64,000 nucleotides of DNA from Dyadobacter psychrotolerans (GTDB lineage: Bacteria > Bacteroidota > Bacteroidia > Cytophagales > Spirosomataceae), in contig NZ_SMFL01000001.1 of NCBI RefSeq assembly GCF_004349265.1, positions 434,001-498,000 of the forward strand, given 5' to 3'. Numbering within the stretch: position 1 is the first letter of the stretch; each line of letters begins with the position of its first letter. Positions 43,102-52,655 of this stretch are shown piece after piece. A program made the translations under genes and the position numbers. Under the pieces are notes generated by a model that ran no database searches, was not told the DNA's origin, and worked only from the letters and a program-made list of their open reading frames with translations.

Positions 43102-45294
43102 ATGAAACCAGTATTTTACCAATCACCAGGCAAAAAATCCTTCATCAGACTTGCTGCTTTACTCATTATTACATTTTCTGCCAATGCTCAAAACGTCCAG
43201 CCAGATTCAACGCGTGAGAACCAGCTCAATCCCGTTGTTGTTACAGCAACCCGTTTTGAAACAAAAAAAGAAAAGATCGCTCAAAAAATTGATTTGATTT
43301 CCAAAGAAGATATCCAGATGACTCCTGCGATTGACCTAACGGATATAGTCAGAAAAATGGCCGCAGTAGATGTAATTCAGTATCCAAACCTCTCTTCCGG
43401 AATTGGTATACGCGGATTTCGTCCTCAGTTTTCAGGATTAAATCAACGCACTTTGTTATTGATTGACGGACGCGCTGCCGGTGCAACTAATTTATCTCAA
43501 ATTAACCTGAACGGTGTTGAACGAATCGAAGTCTTAAAAGGACCAGCTTCTTCTCTATATGGCTCGCAGGCGATGGGCGGCGTAATCAACGTAATTACCA
43601 AACGCACCAAAGGTGAAACGCAGGGAAATGGGTTTGTAGAATATGGAAGTTTCCAGACCTTGCAGTCCGGACTAAGCACAGGAGGCAATCTGACAAAACG
43701 ACTTGATTATGACCTTTCTTTCAATTACTTCGAAAGAGCCAAAGATTATAAAATCGGAAAAGACAACCTGTTTCGTGATGCTTTTGATTACACAACAGCT
43801 CAGAAAAACTACACTGCTCAGCCCATTCAGGAAGTGGACGAGACAAAAAACGATGGCCTGAGACGGCAATTTACTCAGCTGCATTATTTCTCAGGATCCT
43901 TGCGCCTTGGTTATCAACTGAATGACAAATGGCGGGTAGATGTTCGCGGAGAAAGATTTCAGGCAAAAGATGTTGAATCGCCGGGAGAGATATCATCAGG
44001 AAGCACCGAAGCCAGCACAAAGGATGTAGACCGGGCCGCGCTGGATATTTCGTTAACCGGCCAAATTGGCAATCACAGTCCAACCCTGAAAGTTTCTCGC
44101 TCTGAGGAAAATACTAAAAACTATACACTCAATGTTTCGGGTAAACCTGTTGTTCCATTCCGTTCAGCAGAAGGCCATAATGCCTGGAAAGGTGTTCAGG
44201 TAAAGGATGTCTGGAAACTCGGGCAGCATTCGGTGATTATGGGTTATGATTATCTGAACGCTTCTACAAATAGCCGCCGCTGGACAAACGACACAACCGA
44301 ACGGGCACCGACTCAGCCGGAATATGCAATTATCTCATCTGCTTTTTTTGCACAGGCGCTTTTAAATTTCGACAGACTAACAGTCCAGCCCGGAATTCGG
44401 TACGACAATATAACCTTTGATGTAAGAGAAACTGCTTTGTTGCCCACGTATAAATCAGGCAAAAAAACCAATCCTTTTACCAGTCCAAGCCTGGGCATTA
44501 CGTATGAACTGGTTCCGTTTTTAAGAGCAAAAGGAACAATCGGACGAGCATTTGTTACAACCGATGCTTATAGTGTTGCGGGTTATAACGAAGTTCGGGA
44601 TTCGAGAGGACGGATCGCTGTTACTGCGGGAAACCCTGATCTGAAAAATGAAAACAGTGTGAGTTGGGATATAGGTTTAAGTTTTAATAAACCGAAGTCG
44701 GGCTTGTCAGCCAGTGTTACTTATTTTTCCACAAAAGTCGAAAATCGCATTGCAAAAATCATTACAACTGTTAATGAGCCGCTTCCAAACAATGATGTAA
44801 TCGTGTCCAGAGCAACTTTTGTTAATGCTGCCGACGCTGAAATCAACGGTTTGGAAACAGAAATAAGTTATGATTTTGGTGCTCTAAACAATTACAAATA
44901 TTCCTTACGTGTTTTTTGGAACGGAACATCCATTATCAAAGCAAAAGAGCTGATTGTTGGAACCGACGGGTCAGCAACCAGCCGCGACATTCAGAATGTA
45001 GCAAAGAATACTTTGAATTACGGCCTGGAATATGACAATCTGAAATGGCTTCGCGTTCGTTTATCAGGCCGTTCTGTCGGAACACGTACCGATATTGATT
45101 ACACCGACCCGATCAACCCGGAAATTGAATATCCAAAATATATGGTCATGGATTTTACAGCCGTATTTAAAGTAGCTAAAAATCATGATTTGGCTTTGAA
45201 AATCAATAACATAACGGATGAGAACTACTACGAAAAACGAGGTTATAACCTGCCGGGGCGGGCTGTGTCTGTTAGATACACGGTGAAGTTTTAG
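43102..45294 (+). CDS. TonB-dependent receptor, BtuB-like
   Basis: This outer-membrane receptor of about 730 residues has a signal peptide (about 1-30, ending NAQ), a TonB-box-like segment NPVVVTATRFET, a plug domain (IRGFRPQFSGLNQRTLLLIDG, split here) and the SSLYGSQAMGGVINV plug motif, then a beta barrel ending in VSVRYTVKF with the terminal Phe. There is no carboxypeptidase-regulatory-like front domain, unlike SusC. Position in the B12-controlled unit with the cobalt transporter argues for cobalamin or corrinoid uptake, or cobalt chelate uptake. The ATG at 43102 is preferred over TTG 43066. Confidence 0.92.
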   Translation: MKPVFYQSPGKKSFIRLAALLIITFSANAQNVQPDSTRENQLNPVVVTATRFETKKEKIAQKIDLISKEDIQMTPAIDLTDIVRKMAAVDVIQYPNLSSGIGIRGFRPQFSGLNQRTLLLIDGRAAGATNLSQINLNGVERIEVLKGPASSLYGSQAMGGVINVITKRTKGETQGNGFVEYGSFQTLQSGLSTGGNLTKRLDYDLSFNYFERAKDYKIGKDNLFRDAFDYTTAQKNYTAQPIQEVDETKNDGLRRQFTQLHYFSGSLRLGYQLNDKWRVDVRGERFQAKDVESPGEISSGSTEASTKDVDRAALDISLTGQIGNHSPTLKVSRSEENTKNYTLNVSGKPVVPFRSAEGHNAWKGVQVKDVWKLGQHSVIMGYDYLNASTNSRRWTNDTTERAPTQPEYAIISSAFFAQALLNFDRLTVQPGIRYDNITFDVRETALLPTYKSGKKTNPFTSPSLGITYELVPFLRAKGTIGRAFVTTDAYSVAGYNEVRDSRGRIAVTAGNPDLKNENSVSWDIGLSFNKPKSGLSASVTYFSTKVENRIAKIITTVNEPLPNNDVIVSRATFVNAADAEINGLETEISYDFGALNNYKYSLRVFWNGTSIIKAKELIVGTDGSATSRDIQNVAKNTLNYGLEYDNLKWLRVRLSGRSVGTRTDIDYTDPINPEIEYPKYMVMDFTAVFKVAKNHDLALKINNITDENYYEKRGYNLPGRAVSVRYTVKF

Positions 45295-45309
45295 AATTTC
45301 AACGATAAA

Positions 45310-45341
45310 GTGCCAGGATACAGATTCAAAATACCTGGCAC
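45310..45341 (+). terminator. Hairpin after the TonB receptor gene
   Basis: GTGCCAGG and its complement CCTGGCAC are separated by 16 bases. It begins 15 bases after the stop, but no T tract follows, so it may be a weak or rho-assisted end. Confidence 0.35.
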
Positions 45342-45413
45342 ATACATAACATAAGTATTTTGTCTATTATCAAGGAGGATTAAATAGATTTGTAAAAAAA
45401 CAAATTTTACAAT

Positions 45414-46727
45414 ATGGGACCTATCGAAACGGCCATCAAACTCAAAGAAGAATTAGATACTTTGAGGCCGATAAGTATCGAGCAGGAATTAAGAATAATG
45501 CAAAAATTCCGACTGGACTGGAATTATCACTCAAATAATCTGGAGGGAAATTCTCTTACATATGGAGAAACGAAGGCTCTGATTTTATTTGGTTTGACCG
45601 CTCAGGGAAAGCCACTAAAAGATCATATCGAAATCGAAGGTCATAACGAGGCTATTGAATGGATTATAGATGTCGTAAAAGGTGAATATCCATTAACTGA
45701 AACTTTCATCAGAGAACTACATAAATTAATACTGAAAGAATCTTACAGCGTAGATGCAATTACACCAGAGGGGTTGCCGACAAAGAAAAAGATTGAAATT
45801 GGACAATACAAGACTCAGCCTAATCATGTACTGACCAATACGGGCGAAATATTCCGGTTTGCATCTCCGGAGGAAACACCAGCCCTCATGCATGATTTAA
45901 TGAACTGGTATCATGAAAAAAATGACTCTGCCAACTTCAATCCAATTTTGCTGGCTGCCGAATTTCACTATAAATTCATAAGGATCCATCCATTTGATGA
46001 CGGAAATGGAAGAACTGCAAGGATTCTGATGAATTTTATTTTAATGCAGAATAATTTCCCTCCTGTAATTATCAAAACAGAAGAAAAAAGAACATATTTT
46101 TCTGCATTGCGACAAGCTGACAGCGGGATTTTGGAACCGTTCGTTAATTTAATAGCAGATAATCTGGTTCGGTCTCTGGAAATTATGATTCGCGGAGCCA
46201 GGGGGGAAAGTATTGAAGAACCGGACGATTTTGATAAGGAACTGGCATTGCTTGAACTAAAACTAACCAAGACGGATCAAAAAGCTGAAAAAACTATTGA
46301 GATATTACATAGTTTATATGATACTTCCGTTGTCCCGTTAATTACAAAGTTCATTGAGGGAGGTAAAAAATTTGAGAAGTTTTATGTTAAATCCCAACAT
46401 GTTGTTTTATCAAATGGATACGCATCTTATAATATTGAAATGGCTATTTCTACTGTTAAAAATAACATAACGTTAAGCACAACAGAATTTGAGATGTCCT
46501 ATTCCTATAATACATTTATTCATTCGCAATACGGAAATTTCAACTTCCTGTCCCAAGTGCAAGTAATGTTAGGTCCAAATACCTTTATTATAAAAAGTAA
46601 CAGAAGAACAACTAATTTGGAAAAAAGCTACGGCGAGCAGCTTAGCGAAAGCGAGATCGACGAAATTGTTAAGCACGAACTAAAACGCCATAAAGATTTT
46701 ATTGAATCTAAAATGCGATCTAAATAA
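45414..46727 (+). CDS. Fic family protein (AMPylation-type)
   Basis: This 437-residue protein carries the Fic core HPFDDGNGRTAR at about residues 191-202, which in active members transfers AMP from ATP to hydroxyls of target proteins. An inhibitory-helix motif S-x-x-x-E-G is present upstream (SNNLEG, about 39-44), which places it in the class II (N-terminally self-inhibited) group. The C-terminal region (about 265-437) is charged and mostly helical with no recognised domain. It stands alone with no antitoxin gene beside it. The target is unknown. Confidence 0.92.
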   Translation: MGPIETAIKLKEELDTLRPISIEQELRIMQKFRLDWNYHSNNLEGNSLTYGETKALILFGLTAQGKPLKDHIEIEGHNEAIEWIIDVVKGEYPLTETFIRELHKLILKESYSVDAITPEGLPTKKKIEIGQYKTQPNHVLTNTGEIFRFASPEETPALMHDLMNWYHEKNDSANFNPILLAAEFHYKFIRIHPFDDGNGRTARILMNFILMQNNFPPVIIKTEEKRTYFSALRQADSGILEPFVNLIADNLVRSLEIMIRGARGESIEEPDDFDKELALLELKLTKTDQKAEKTIEILHSLYDTSVVPLITKFIEGGKKFEKFYVKSQHVVLSNGYASYNIEMAISTVKNNITLSTTEFEMSYSYNTFIHSQYGNFNFLSQVQVMLGPNTFIIKSNRRTTNLEKSYGEQLSESEIDEIVKHELKRHKDFIESKMRSK

Positions 46728-46753
46728 GTCATTGAACATAAGACTATACCTTA

Positions 46754-47512
46754 TCAGACCAGATCCAACTCCAATACCTTTGCTTTGTAATCCACAGGCA
46801 ACAGCGCATTTCTGAATGGTTTTTCTATCCCAAAAAAGCGGCTTAACTTGTAAGCATGCAAAGCTGGAGTAAGCATGGATCGCTCCCCCAGCGACAAAAG
46901 ATCTTTTACCCTTTGAGGAACAACCATAATCTGTACCTGTTTTAGCATACGATATCTGATCGCTCCAAGGTGTTTTTTATACTGCTTATATAAGTCAATG
47001 GTAAAATCGCTTGAGAGTAAATTATCCTGCAAGTGCTCTCTTCGCATGGTTTCCCATTTATCTAAATCCGTAGGTAACCCGTTAATCCCCATCCGGAAAC
47101 CAACCTCGTAAAAGGTGGCAAATATTTCCTTTTTTTCTTCCCTGGTTAATTTTCTTTCCAATACTTCAAATGAACGGATGGAATAATCGATCAGCATAAA
47201 AAGCACATCCCGGTATGCCCAGTCAGGAATCTGGCTGCCACGTTGCTTTTCTACTCCCTGATGAATTGCTGTGATTTTATCGATCGATTTCAACGCAGCA
47301 TCATATTCTGAAAATACGATAAGCCGGGCATAGGTTACCGTAGAAAACAGTCTACCCAAAGGATCCGCCGGAAGTTTTCCTGTGAAATAAAGCCAGTCAA
47401 CCGCTTTATTCAAAGCAAATTCAGCAGATGCTCCTGCAAAAATGAAGAGTATCGTATCTGCTTTCCCCCAAATCTGCCTGACAATGGAACCTTCATTTAC
47501 AAAATATTTCAT
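46754..47512 (-). CDS. MpaB/DUF2236 family protein
   Basis: This 252-residue protein matches the DUF2236 (oxygenase MpaB / latex-clearing protein Lcp) family in layout: GASAEFALNKAVDWL near the start, DPLGRLFSTVTYARLIVF (about 51-68), an AIHQGVEKQRGS segment (about 83-94) and WAYRDVLFMLIDYSIRSFEVL. Some members bind heme b and act as oxygenases or peroxygenases, but the conserved heme ligand could not be confirmed here. It overlaps the DUF2809 gene by 4 bases and is thus translated with it. Confidence 0.75.
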   Translation of the reverse strand: MKYFVNEGSIVRQIWGKADTILFIFAGASAEFALNKAVDWLYFTGKLPADPLGRLFSTVTYARLIVFSEYDAALKSIDKITAIHQGVEKQRGSQIPDWAYRDVLFMLIDYSIRSFEVLERKLTREEKKEIFATFYEVGFRMGINGLPTDLDKWETMRREHLQDNLLSSDFTIDLYKQYKKHLGAIRYRMLKQVQIMVVPQRVKDLLSLGERSMLTPALHAYKLSRFFGIEKPFRNALLPVDYKAKVLELDLV

Positions 47513-47886
47513 GATACTGATGTCTTCAACTTATTCTCAACAATGACTACAAACAAAATGCCTAAAGTATAGGCAACCATATCCCCCCATTCAAAACTGG
47601 TTCCAAGCACAATTCTGGCTATCCGAAACTTTTCAAGCCCCAGCACCTCCACATAGTTGAAATTTTGAAATGTTTCCAGAGAATAAGCAAACGCTAACAC
47701 CAAAAAAGCAGTCAGGTTTACCGGCAAAAGAACAAAACTACGAACCAGATAATAAAGCATAATCACCACCAGAAAGTCACCGCCGTACGGCCTAACAATC
47801 TGGTCGTTAACAAACATCGCGATCAGCACTTCTACGAGAAAAAGAAACAGTGCCAGCAAAAAGTAAAATTTATTAAATTGCAACAT
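47509..47886 (-). CDS. DUF2809 family membrane protein
   Basis: This 125-residue protein has four hydrophobic helices and the DUF2809 marks RPYGGDFLVVIMLYYLVRS (about 32-50) and GDMVAYTLGI (about 101-110). Function is unknown. The stop overlaps the start of the MpaB-like gene (ATGA), so the two likely work together. Confidence 0.8.
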   Translation of the reverse strand: MLQFNKFYFLLALFLFLVEVLIAMFVNDQIVRPYGGDFLVVIMLYYLVRSFVLLPVNLTAFLVLAFAYSLETFQNFNYVEVLGLEKFRIARIVLGTSFEWGDMVAYTLGILFVVIVENKLKTSVS

Positions 47887-47984
47887 ATTAAAAGTACTTT
47901 GAATTTCAAAGTTAATAAATACAAGTTGACTTATGCTAATTACTGAGTTGAAATTTTTGAGAAAGAATTTAATAAACAGTTATC

Positions 47985-50282
47985 TCAAATCCCCATTAGA
48001 CTCCCATCGAACTTATACGTCTTCCCTTTAACCGTATTAAAAGAAACCGTTTTATCTCCGTACCGGACATTACATTTATTTCCTGCTTTTGATAAAATAA
48101 CAACCGACAGAAGCTTGCCGCCTTTCCAACCCATAGTCAGTTCGAATGCGCCTCTTGCAACCAGTCCCGACACTTTGCCCTCCGGCAGCGCAGATGGCAA
48201 GGCGGGAAGCAAATTGAGTTCTCCAAGATGACTTTGTACCAGTAATTCCAGTATCCCGGCAGCACCACCAAAATTTCCGTCGATCTGAAAAGGCGGGTGT
48301 GCATCAAAAAGATTCGGGTACGATCCCCCACCCTGCATTTTCACAGAACTGCCCTGAACCGGATTAAACAATTTACGGATCATCGTGTAGGCATGTTCTC
48401 CATCCAGGAAACGTGCCCAGTAGTTGATTTTCCAAGCTAAGCTCCATCCGGTTCCGTCATCACCACGGTATTCAAGCGACTTCTTAGCAGCACTTAAAAG
48501 CTCCGGCGTTCTGCTAGGTATGATTTCTTCTCCCGGATAAACTCCCCAAAGATGTGATACATGGCGATGATGGTTGGTCGTGTCATCCACGTCGGTCATC
48601 CATTCCTGAAGCTGTCCGGCCCTTCCAACTTTGTTTGGCGCAATTTCAGGAATAAGGGCTTTCAGTTTTGAAGAGAAAACGGGATCAGTTTTAAGGATGT
48701 CGGCGCTTTCTACACAGGCCCTGAACAGTCCGCGAATTATCTGGTGATCCATCGTTGGTCCGGCAACCAGTCCGCCATTTTCAGGAGAGTTGGATGGGGA
48801 GCTTATCAGTTTTCCGGTTTTTGAATCTTTGACCAAAAACTGAGTGAAAAATTCCGCCGCACCTTTCATCAACGGATAGGCTATTTTTTGAAGAAATACC
48901 TTATCCTGTGTAAAACGGTAATGCTCCCACAAATGCAAGCTCAGCCAGGCCCCGCCCGTCACCCAGATTCCATGATTTGCCGCATTGATCGGGGCGGCAC
49001 CGCGCCACAAATCCGTATTGTGGTGAACCAGCCAGCCATCGGCGTTGTAATGTTCTCTGGCAACCTCAGCACCTGTTTTTGAAAGGTCTTTAAGCATTTC
49101 AAAAAGTGGAAGATGACATTCACTAAGATTGGTCATTTCCACCGGCCAGTAGTTCATTTCCGTGTTGATATTAACGGTATACTTGCTGTCCCACGAAGGA
49201 TTTAACTTGTCATTCCATTTGCCCTGAAGATTTGCAGGATGCGTACCTGGCCGACTACTTGCAATCAGCAAGTATCTGGCATACTGAACATACAAAGCCA
49301 GAAACGCAGGATCATCCGGGTTACTTTTAAATTGCCGGAGACGTTCATCCGTTGGCAGCTGAGAGGATGCTTTAAGCGGTAGATCCAGAGAAAATTTCGC
49401 AAACAACTTTTGATAGTCAGCAATATGCAGTTTCTTCGCCTCATCATACAGTGGAGCAGTTTTTAATACCCTGCTCACTTTTTCAACCGGCTTGCCGTTT
49501 ACTGATTTATAATCAACATAGGTGGTAGCGGCAGCTAAAACGAGGGTAGCCGAAGTGGCATTTTTCACCGTTATTTTACCATTGACTTCACTTAGCTGTC
49601 CATCCGTTATAATCTTTACCCGGGCAACACCTTCTAAAACTCCTTTATCAACTTTTACATTTAAAGTCAGTTCATTTTTAGCACCCGATACTTTTTTATT
49701 GACATGAAGTGCATCCATCCTGAGGCTAAAATTAAGCCTGGCAGCTTTGCCTCCGTTTATTTTTACATAAATGGCCTGCGATGGGTAACTGGCGAAAACC
49801 TCACGCGAATATTCATTATTACCTGACTTGTACCTGACTTTACTAATACCTTCTTTCAGGTCAAGTTCCCTTTTATATTCCGTAAAATTTTCATGATCAG
49901 GAAAGTCAATGTAAAGATCCCCGAAAGGCTGATAAGCCATTTGCCGAACCGGATCACCCATAAATTCCTTTGTCGCCAGCGTTTCTGCCTCTTTTTGTTT
50001 TCCTTCACTAAGCAAAGTCCGGATTTGGCCAAGATATTTACCCGCACCTTTGTGCGCATAACTTCTGGGTTCGCCTGTCCAGAGTGTTTCTTCATTAAAC
50101 TGAATATGCTCCGTGGCGACTCCGCCGAAAACCATGGCTGCCAGTTTCCCGTTGCCAACAGGCAACGCTTCTTCCCACTCCCTGGCAGGTTGTTTGTACC
50201 AAAGTTTAAGATTCCGATTTTGACAAAACGCCGGTAAAACAATCAATAATTGAATGCAGAGAAGTAAAATGAAACGTTTCAT
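47985..50282 (-). CDS. GH95 family glycoside hydrolase (alpha-L-fucosidase/galactosidase-like)
   Basis: This 765-residue secreted enzyme has a signal peptide (about 1-20, ending AFC/QN) and the GH95 layout: N-terminal beta domain with LWYKQPAREWEEALPVGNG (about 27-45), an (alpha/alpha)6 barrel with NINTEMNYWPVEMTNLSECH (about 366-385) and a C-terminal IDGNFGGAAGILELL (about 670-684). The Asn and Asp in these two motifs correspond to catalytic positions known in Bifidobacterium AfcA. It should remove alpha-1,2-linked fucose or galactose from glycans. It stands alone, without a SusC/D pair. Confidence 0.93.
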   Translation of the reverse strand: MKRFILLLCIQLLIVLPAFCQNRNLKLWYKQPAREWEEALPVGNGKLAAMVFGGVATEHIQFNEETLWTGEPRSYAHKGAGKYLGQIRTLLSEGKQKEAETLATKEFMGDPVRQMAYQPFGDLYIDFPDHENFTEYKRELDLKEGISKVRYKSGNNEYSREVFASYPSQAIYVKINGGKAARLNFSLRMDALHVNKKVSGAKNELTLNVKVDKGVLEGVARVKIITDGQLSEVNGKITVKNATSATLVLAAATTYVDYKSVNGKPVEKVSRVLKTAPLYDEAKKLHIADYQKLFAKFSLDLPLKASSQLPTDERLRQFKSNPDDPAFLALYVQYARYLLIASSRPGTHPANLQGKWNDKLNPSWDSKYTVNINTEMNYWPVEMTNLSECHLPLFEMLKDLSKTGAEVAREHYNADGWLVHHNTDLWRGAAPINAANHGIWVTGGAWLSLHLWEHYRFTQDKVFLQKIAYPLMKGAAEFFTQFLVKDSKTGKLISSPSNSPENGGLVAGPTMDHQIIRGLFRACVESADILKTDPVFSSKLKALIPEIAPNKVGRAGQLQEWMTDVDDTTNHHRHVSHLWGVYPGEEIIPSRTPELLSAAKKSLEYRGDDGTGWSLAWKINYWARFLDGEHAYTMIRKLFNPVQGSSVKMQGGGSYPNLFDAHPPFQIDGNFGGAAGILELLVQSHLGELNLLPALPSALPEGKVSGLVARGAFELTMGWKGGKLLSVVILSKAGNKCNVRYGDKTVSFNTVKGKTYKFDGSLMGI

Positions 50283-50400
50283 TCCAAAGTTAAAATTGCT
50301 GTAAAACGTTACTTATAAGTTCCGGAATTAATGTTACTACTATTCAAATCACTTTCTGATATCATTTTTGTGAGTCAAAAAAAGCATGATGTATACAAAA

Positions 50401-50431
50401 AGTGCCTGTAAAAATTAATTTTACAGGCACT
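50401..50431 (-). terminator. Strong terminator after the small membrane-protein gene
   Basis: A perfect 13-bp stem (AGTGCCTGTAAAA and its complement) with a 5-base loop is followed on the minus strand by TTTTT. It is 34 bases after the stop of the small ORF at 50466-50651, which supports that ORF being transcribed. Confidence 0.8.
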
Positions 50432-50465
50432 TAACATCCGAATTTCTATTTTCAACGTATACTTA

Positions 50466-50651
50466 TCAGCTTGAATAATCTGTAATTTGATTTTTATTGG
50501 TACGGATCTGATGCTCGCTCCAAAAATCAGCCAGCTTGCCTGCAACAATAAATGGAAGTGATACAACTGTAGAAATAATCATGGCGAGGAATAATATAAT
50601 TGCAAGCCAGAATTTACCGATATTATATATAATCTTTGTTAAATTTTTCAT
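50466..50651 (-). CDS. Small single-helix membrane protein
   Basis: This 61-residue protein starts MKNLTKIIYNIGKFW and has one long hydrophobic helix (about 12-36) with VVSLPFIVAG, then a charged tail ending NQITDYSS. A longer ORF start at 50672 exists; the ATG at 50651 is preferred. A perfect terminator follows. It resembles the divergent 49-residue ORF at 50797. No family is recognised. Confidence 0.6.
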   Translation of the reverse strand: MKNLTKIIYNIGKFWLAIILFLAMIISTVVSLPFIVAGKLADFWSEHQIRTNKNQITDYSS

Positions 50652-50796
50652 GGGTACAACGTTTAAGTTCAATTCTTCATTGATACATTTATAAACGTTA
50701 TTTTTATAAAGATCGTACCAAGCTCAACGCCAATATTAATTATTATTCAATCCGGGCTGATTACCCTCCAAAAGATCAGCTCCTTATAATAAGGTG

Positions 50797-50946
50797 ATGA
50801 GCAAATTTTTTGAAGTCGTTTTAAAGTCCATTTTGGCATTGATTTTGTTCAGTGCAACTGCTGTTGCTGCCATCGTATCTTCTCCGTTTCTTCTGTTTTT
50901 TATAATTTCCAAATTTGTAAAGAACATCCTGAAAAAAATAAGATAA
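50797..50946 (+). CDS. Very small single-helix membrane protein
   Basis: This ORF of 49 codons encodes MSKFFEVVLKSILALILF..., a protein that is almost one hydrophobic helix with SSPFLLFF and a basic end (KNILKKIR). It shares the order of features with the divergent 61-residue protein (short amphipathic start, hydrophobic helix, S-x-PF motif). The stop lies 28 bases before the next TTG/ATG of the amidase ORF, so it could be a leader of that transcript. Being short, it is less certain than its neighbours. Confidence 0.5.
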   Translation: MSKFFEVVLKSILALILFSATAVAAIVSSPFLLFFIISKFVKNILKKIR

Positions 50947-50988
50947 CTTGAAGGCTGAGACGAAATTCAAAATTTGCACAGTGAATAT

Positions 50989-52584
50989 ATGAAGAGAAGA
51001 AATTTCATCAAACTCAGTTCAGTTGCAGGTATATCGGCTACCTTTTTTCCATTTATAAACTGTGCAAATCCCGATAAATCAACATTAGCCGGAGATTTTG
51101 AACTTTCAGAAATAACCATCGGTGGTTTGCAAAACAAAATGAAAAGCGGTGATTTAACTGCCCGTTCGATTACGCAAATGTACCTGGACCAAATCGCAAT
51201 AACCGACAAAGCCGGGCCAAAAATAAACGCAATTATCGAACTAAATCCCGATGCGTTGGCCATAGCGGATTCTCTTGACGAAGAACGAAAAAGCGGTAAA
51301 GTTCGCGGACCATTACACGGAATACCGGTTTTGATAAAAGACAATATTGATACCGCAGATAAAATGCAGACGACTGCCGGCTCACTTGCACTGGAAGGAA
51401 ACATTGCTTCAACTGATGCATTTATTGTGCTGCAACTGAGAAAAGCAGGAGCTGTCGTTTTAGGAAAAACCAACCTGAGCGAATGGGCTAATTTCCGTTC
51501 TTCAAGATCTTCCAGTGGTTGGAGCAGCCGTGGCGGACAAACGAAAAATCCATATATTCTCGATCGATCTCCCTGCGGGTCCAGTTCGGGTTCAGGCGCT
51601 GCTGTCGCAGCCAATCTGTGTGTCGTGGCAGTAGGCACCGAAACAAACGGCTCTATCGCCTGTCCGGCCTCCATGAACGGCATTGTCGGCATAAAACCAA
51701 CGGTTGGTTTGGTAAGCCGTACCGGAATTATCCCAATTTCTAAAACGCAGGATACAGCCGGCCCTCTTGCAAGATCCGTTACTGATGCCGCAATTTTGTT
51801 AACCGTGATGGCCGGAGCTGATTCAAATGATCCGGTAACATCAGAAAGTAAAGGCCGTGAACAAACGAATTACGCGCAGTTTCTTGACAAAAACGGATTG
51901 AGGGGAAAACGGATAGGTGTGGAGAAAACATTCCTCAAAAAACACGAAGGAATGGATAACTTACTTCAAAAAGCACTTGAACAAATGAAAAAGCTGGGTG
52001 CAGAAATCATCGAAATTGAATTCATAGAAATGAACGATACAGACGGTGCAGAATCTGATGTTTTACAATATGAGTTCAAGGATGGTGTGAATAAATATCT
52101 GGCACATGCTAATTCCAAAGTAAAATCTCTGGAAGAAGTTATCGCTTTTAACAAACAGAATGAGGCCAAAGTAATGCCTGATTTCAAACAGGAAACCCTG
52201 GAAGAATCGCAGGCAAAAGGAGATTTGACTGATGAAGAATACCTCGCCGCACTGGCAAAAATCACCAACGTAAGGAAACTTATTGATAATGAATTGAAAA
52301 AAAATAATCTGGATGCGTTGTGCGGACCAGCTACCGGGCCATCCTGGTGTATAGATCCCGTAAACGGAGATTCCTGGACTGGTTACGGTGCCTATGGACC
52401 AGCTGCTCTTGCAGGGTATCCTTCTGTAACACTGCCAATGGGTAAGATAAAAGAGCTGCCCGTTGGCATTTCATTTTTTGGCAAAGCATACGATGAACCT
52501 GGTCTGATCAGCATCGCTTTTGCCTATGAGCAGGCTTCAAAAAACCGGACAGTACCAACTTTTAAACCAAGCATATCCGGATAA
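50989..52584 (+). CDS. Exported amidase (amidase signature family)
   Basis: This protein of about 531 residues has a twin-Arg-like N-terminus (MKRRNFIKLSSVAGIS) with a Cys at the end (FPFINCAN), so it is probably exported and possibly lipid-anchored. The amidase signature Ser-cisSer-Lys triad is complete: Lys in PVLIKDNIDT (about 108), the GSSSGSGAAVAANL glycine/serine stretch (about 192-205) and the second Ser in TNGSIACPAS. The PAALAGYPSVTLPMG end is typical. The ATG at 50989 is preferred over 50974. Substrate is unknown. Confidence 0.92.
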   Translation: MKRRNFIKLSSVAGISATFFPFINCANPDKSTLAGDFELSEITIGGLQNKMKSGDLTARSITQMYLDQIAITDKAGPKINAIIELNPDALAIADSLDEERKSGKVRGPLHGIPVLIKDNIDTADKMQTTAGSLALEGNIASTDAFIVLQLRKAGAVVLGKTNLSEWANFRSSRSSSGWSSRGGQTKNPYILDRSPCGSSSGSGAAVAANLCVVAVGTETNGSIACPASMNGIVGIKPTVGLVSRTGIIPISKTQDTAGPLARSVTDAAILLTVMAGADSNDPVTSESKGREQTNYAQFLDKNGLRGKRIGVEKTFLKKHEGMDNLLQKALEQMKKLGAEIIEIEFIEMNDTDGAESDVLQYEFKDGVNKYLAHANSKVKSLEEVIAFNKQNEAKVMPDFKQETLEESQAKGDLTDEEYLAALAKITNVRKLIDNELKKNNLDALCGPATGPSWCIDPVNGDSWTGYGAYGPAALAGYPSVTLPMGKIKELPVGISFFGKAYDEPGLISIAFAYEQASKNRTVPTFKPSISG

Positions 52585-52655
52585 ATTTCAGCACCCAAAG
52601 TTGGTTAACCAATCTGACAATACAAACAGAGCGTATATGCCAAAAATGATATGGC

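Noticed and set aside
49856-50242. 128-codon minus-strand ORF inside the GH95 gene
   Set aside because: It is an alternate frame of the GH95 coding region, whose conserved motifs fix the correct frame.
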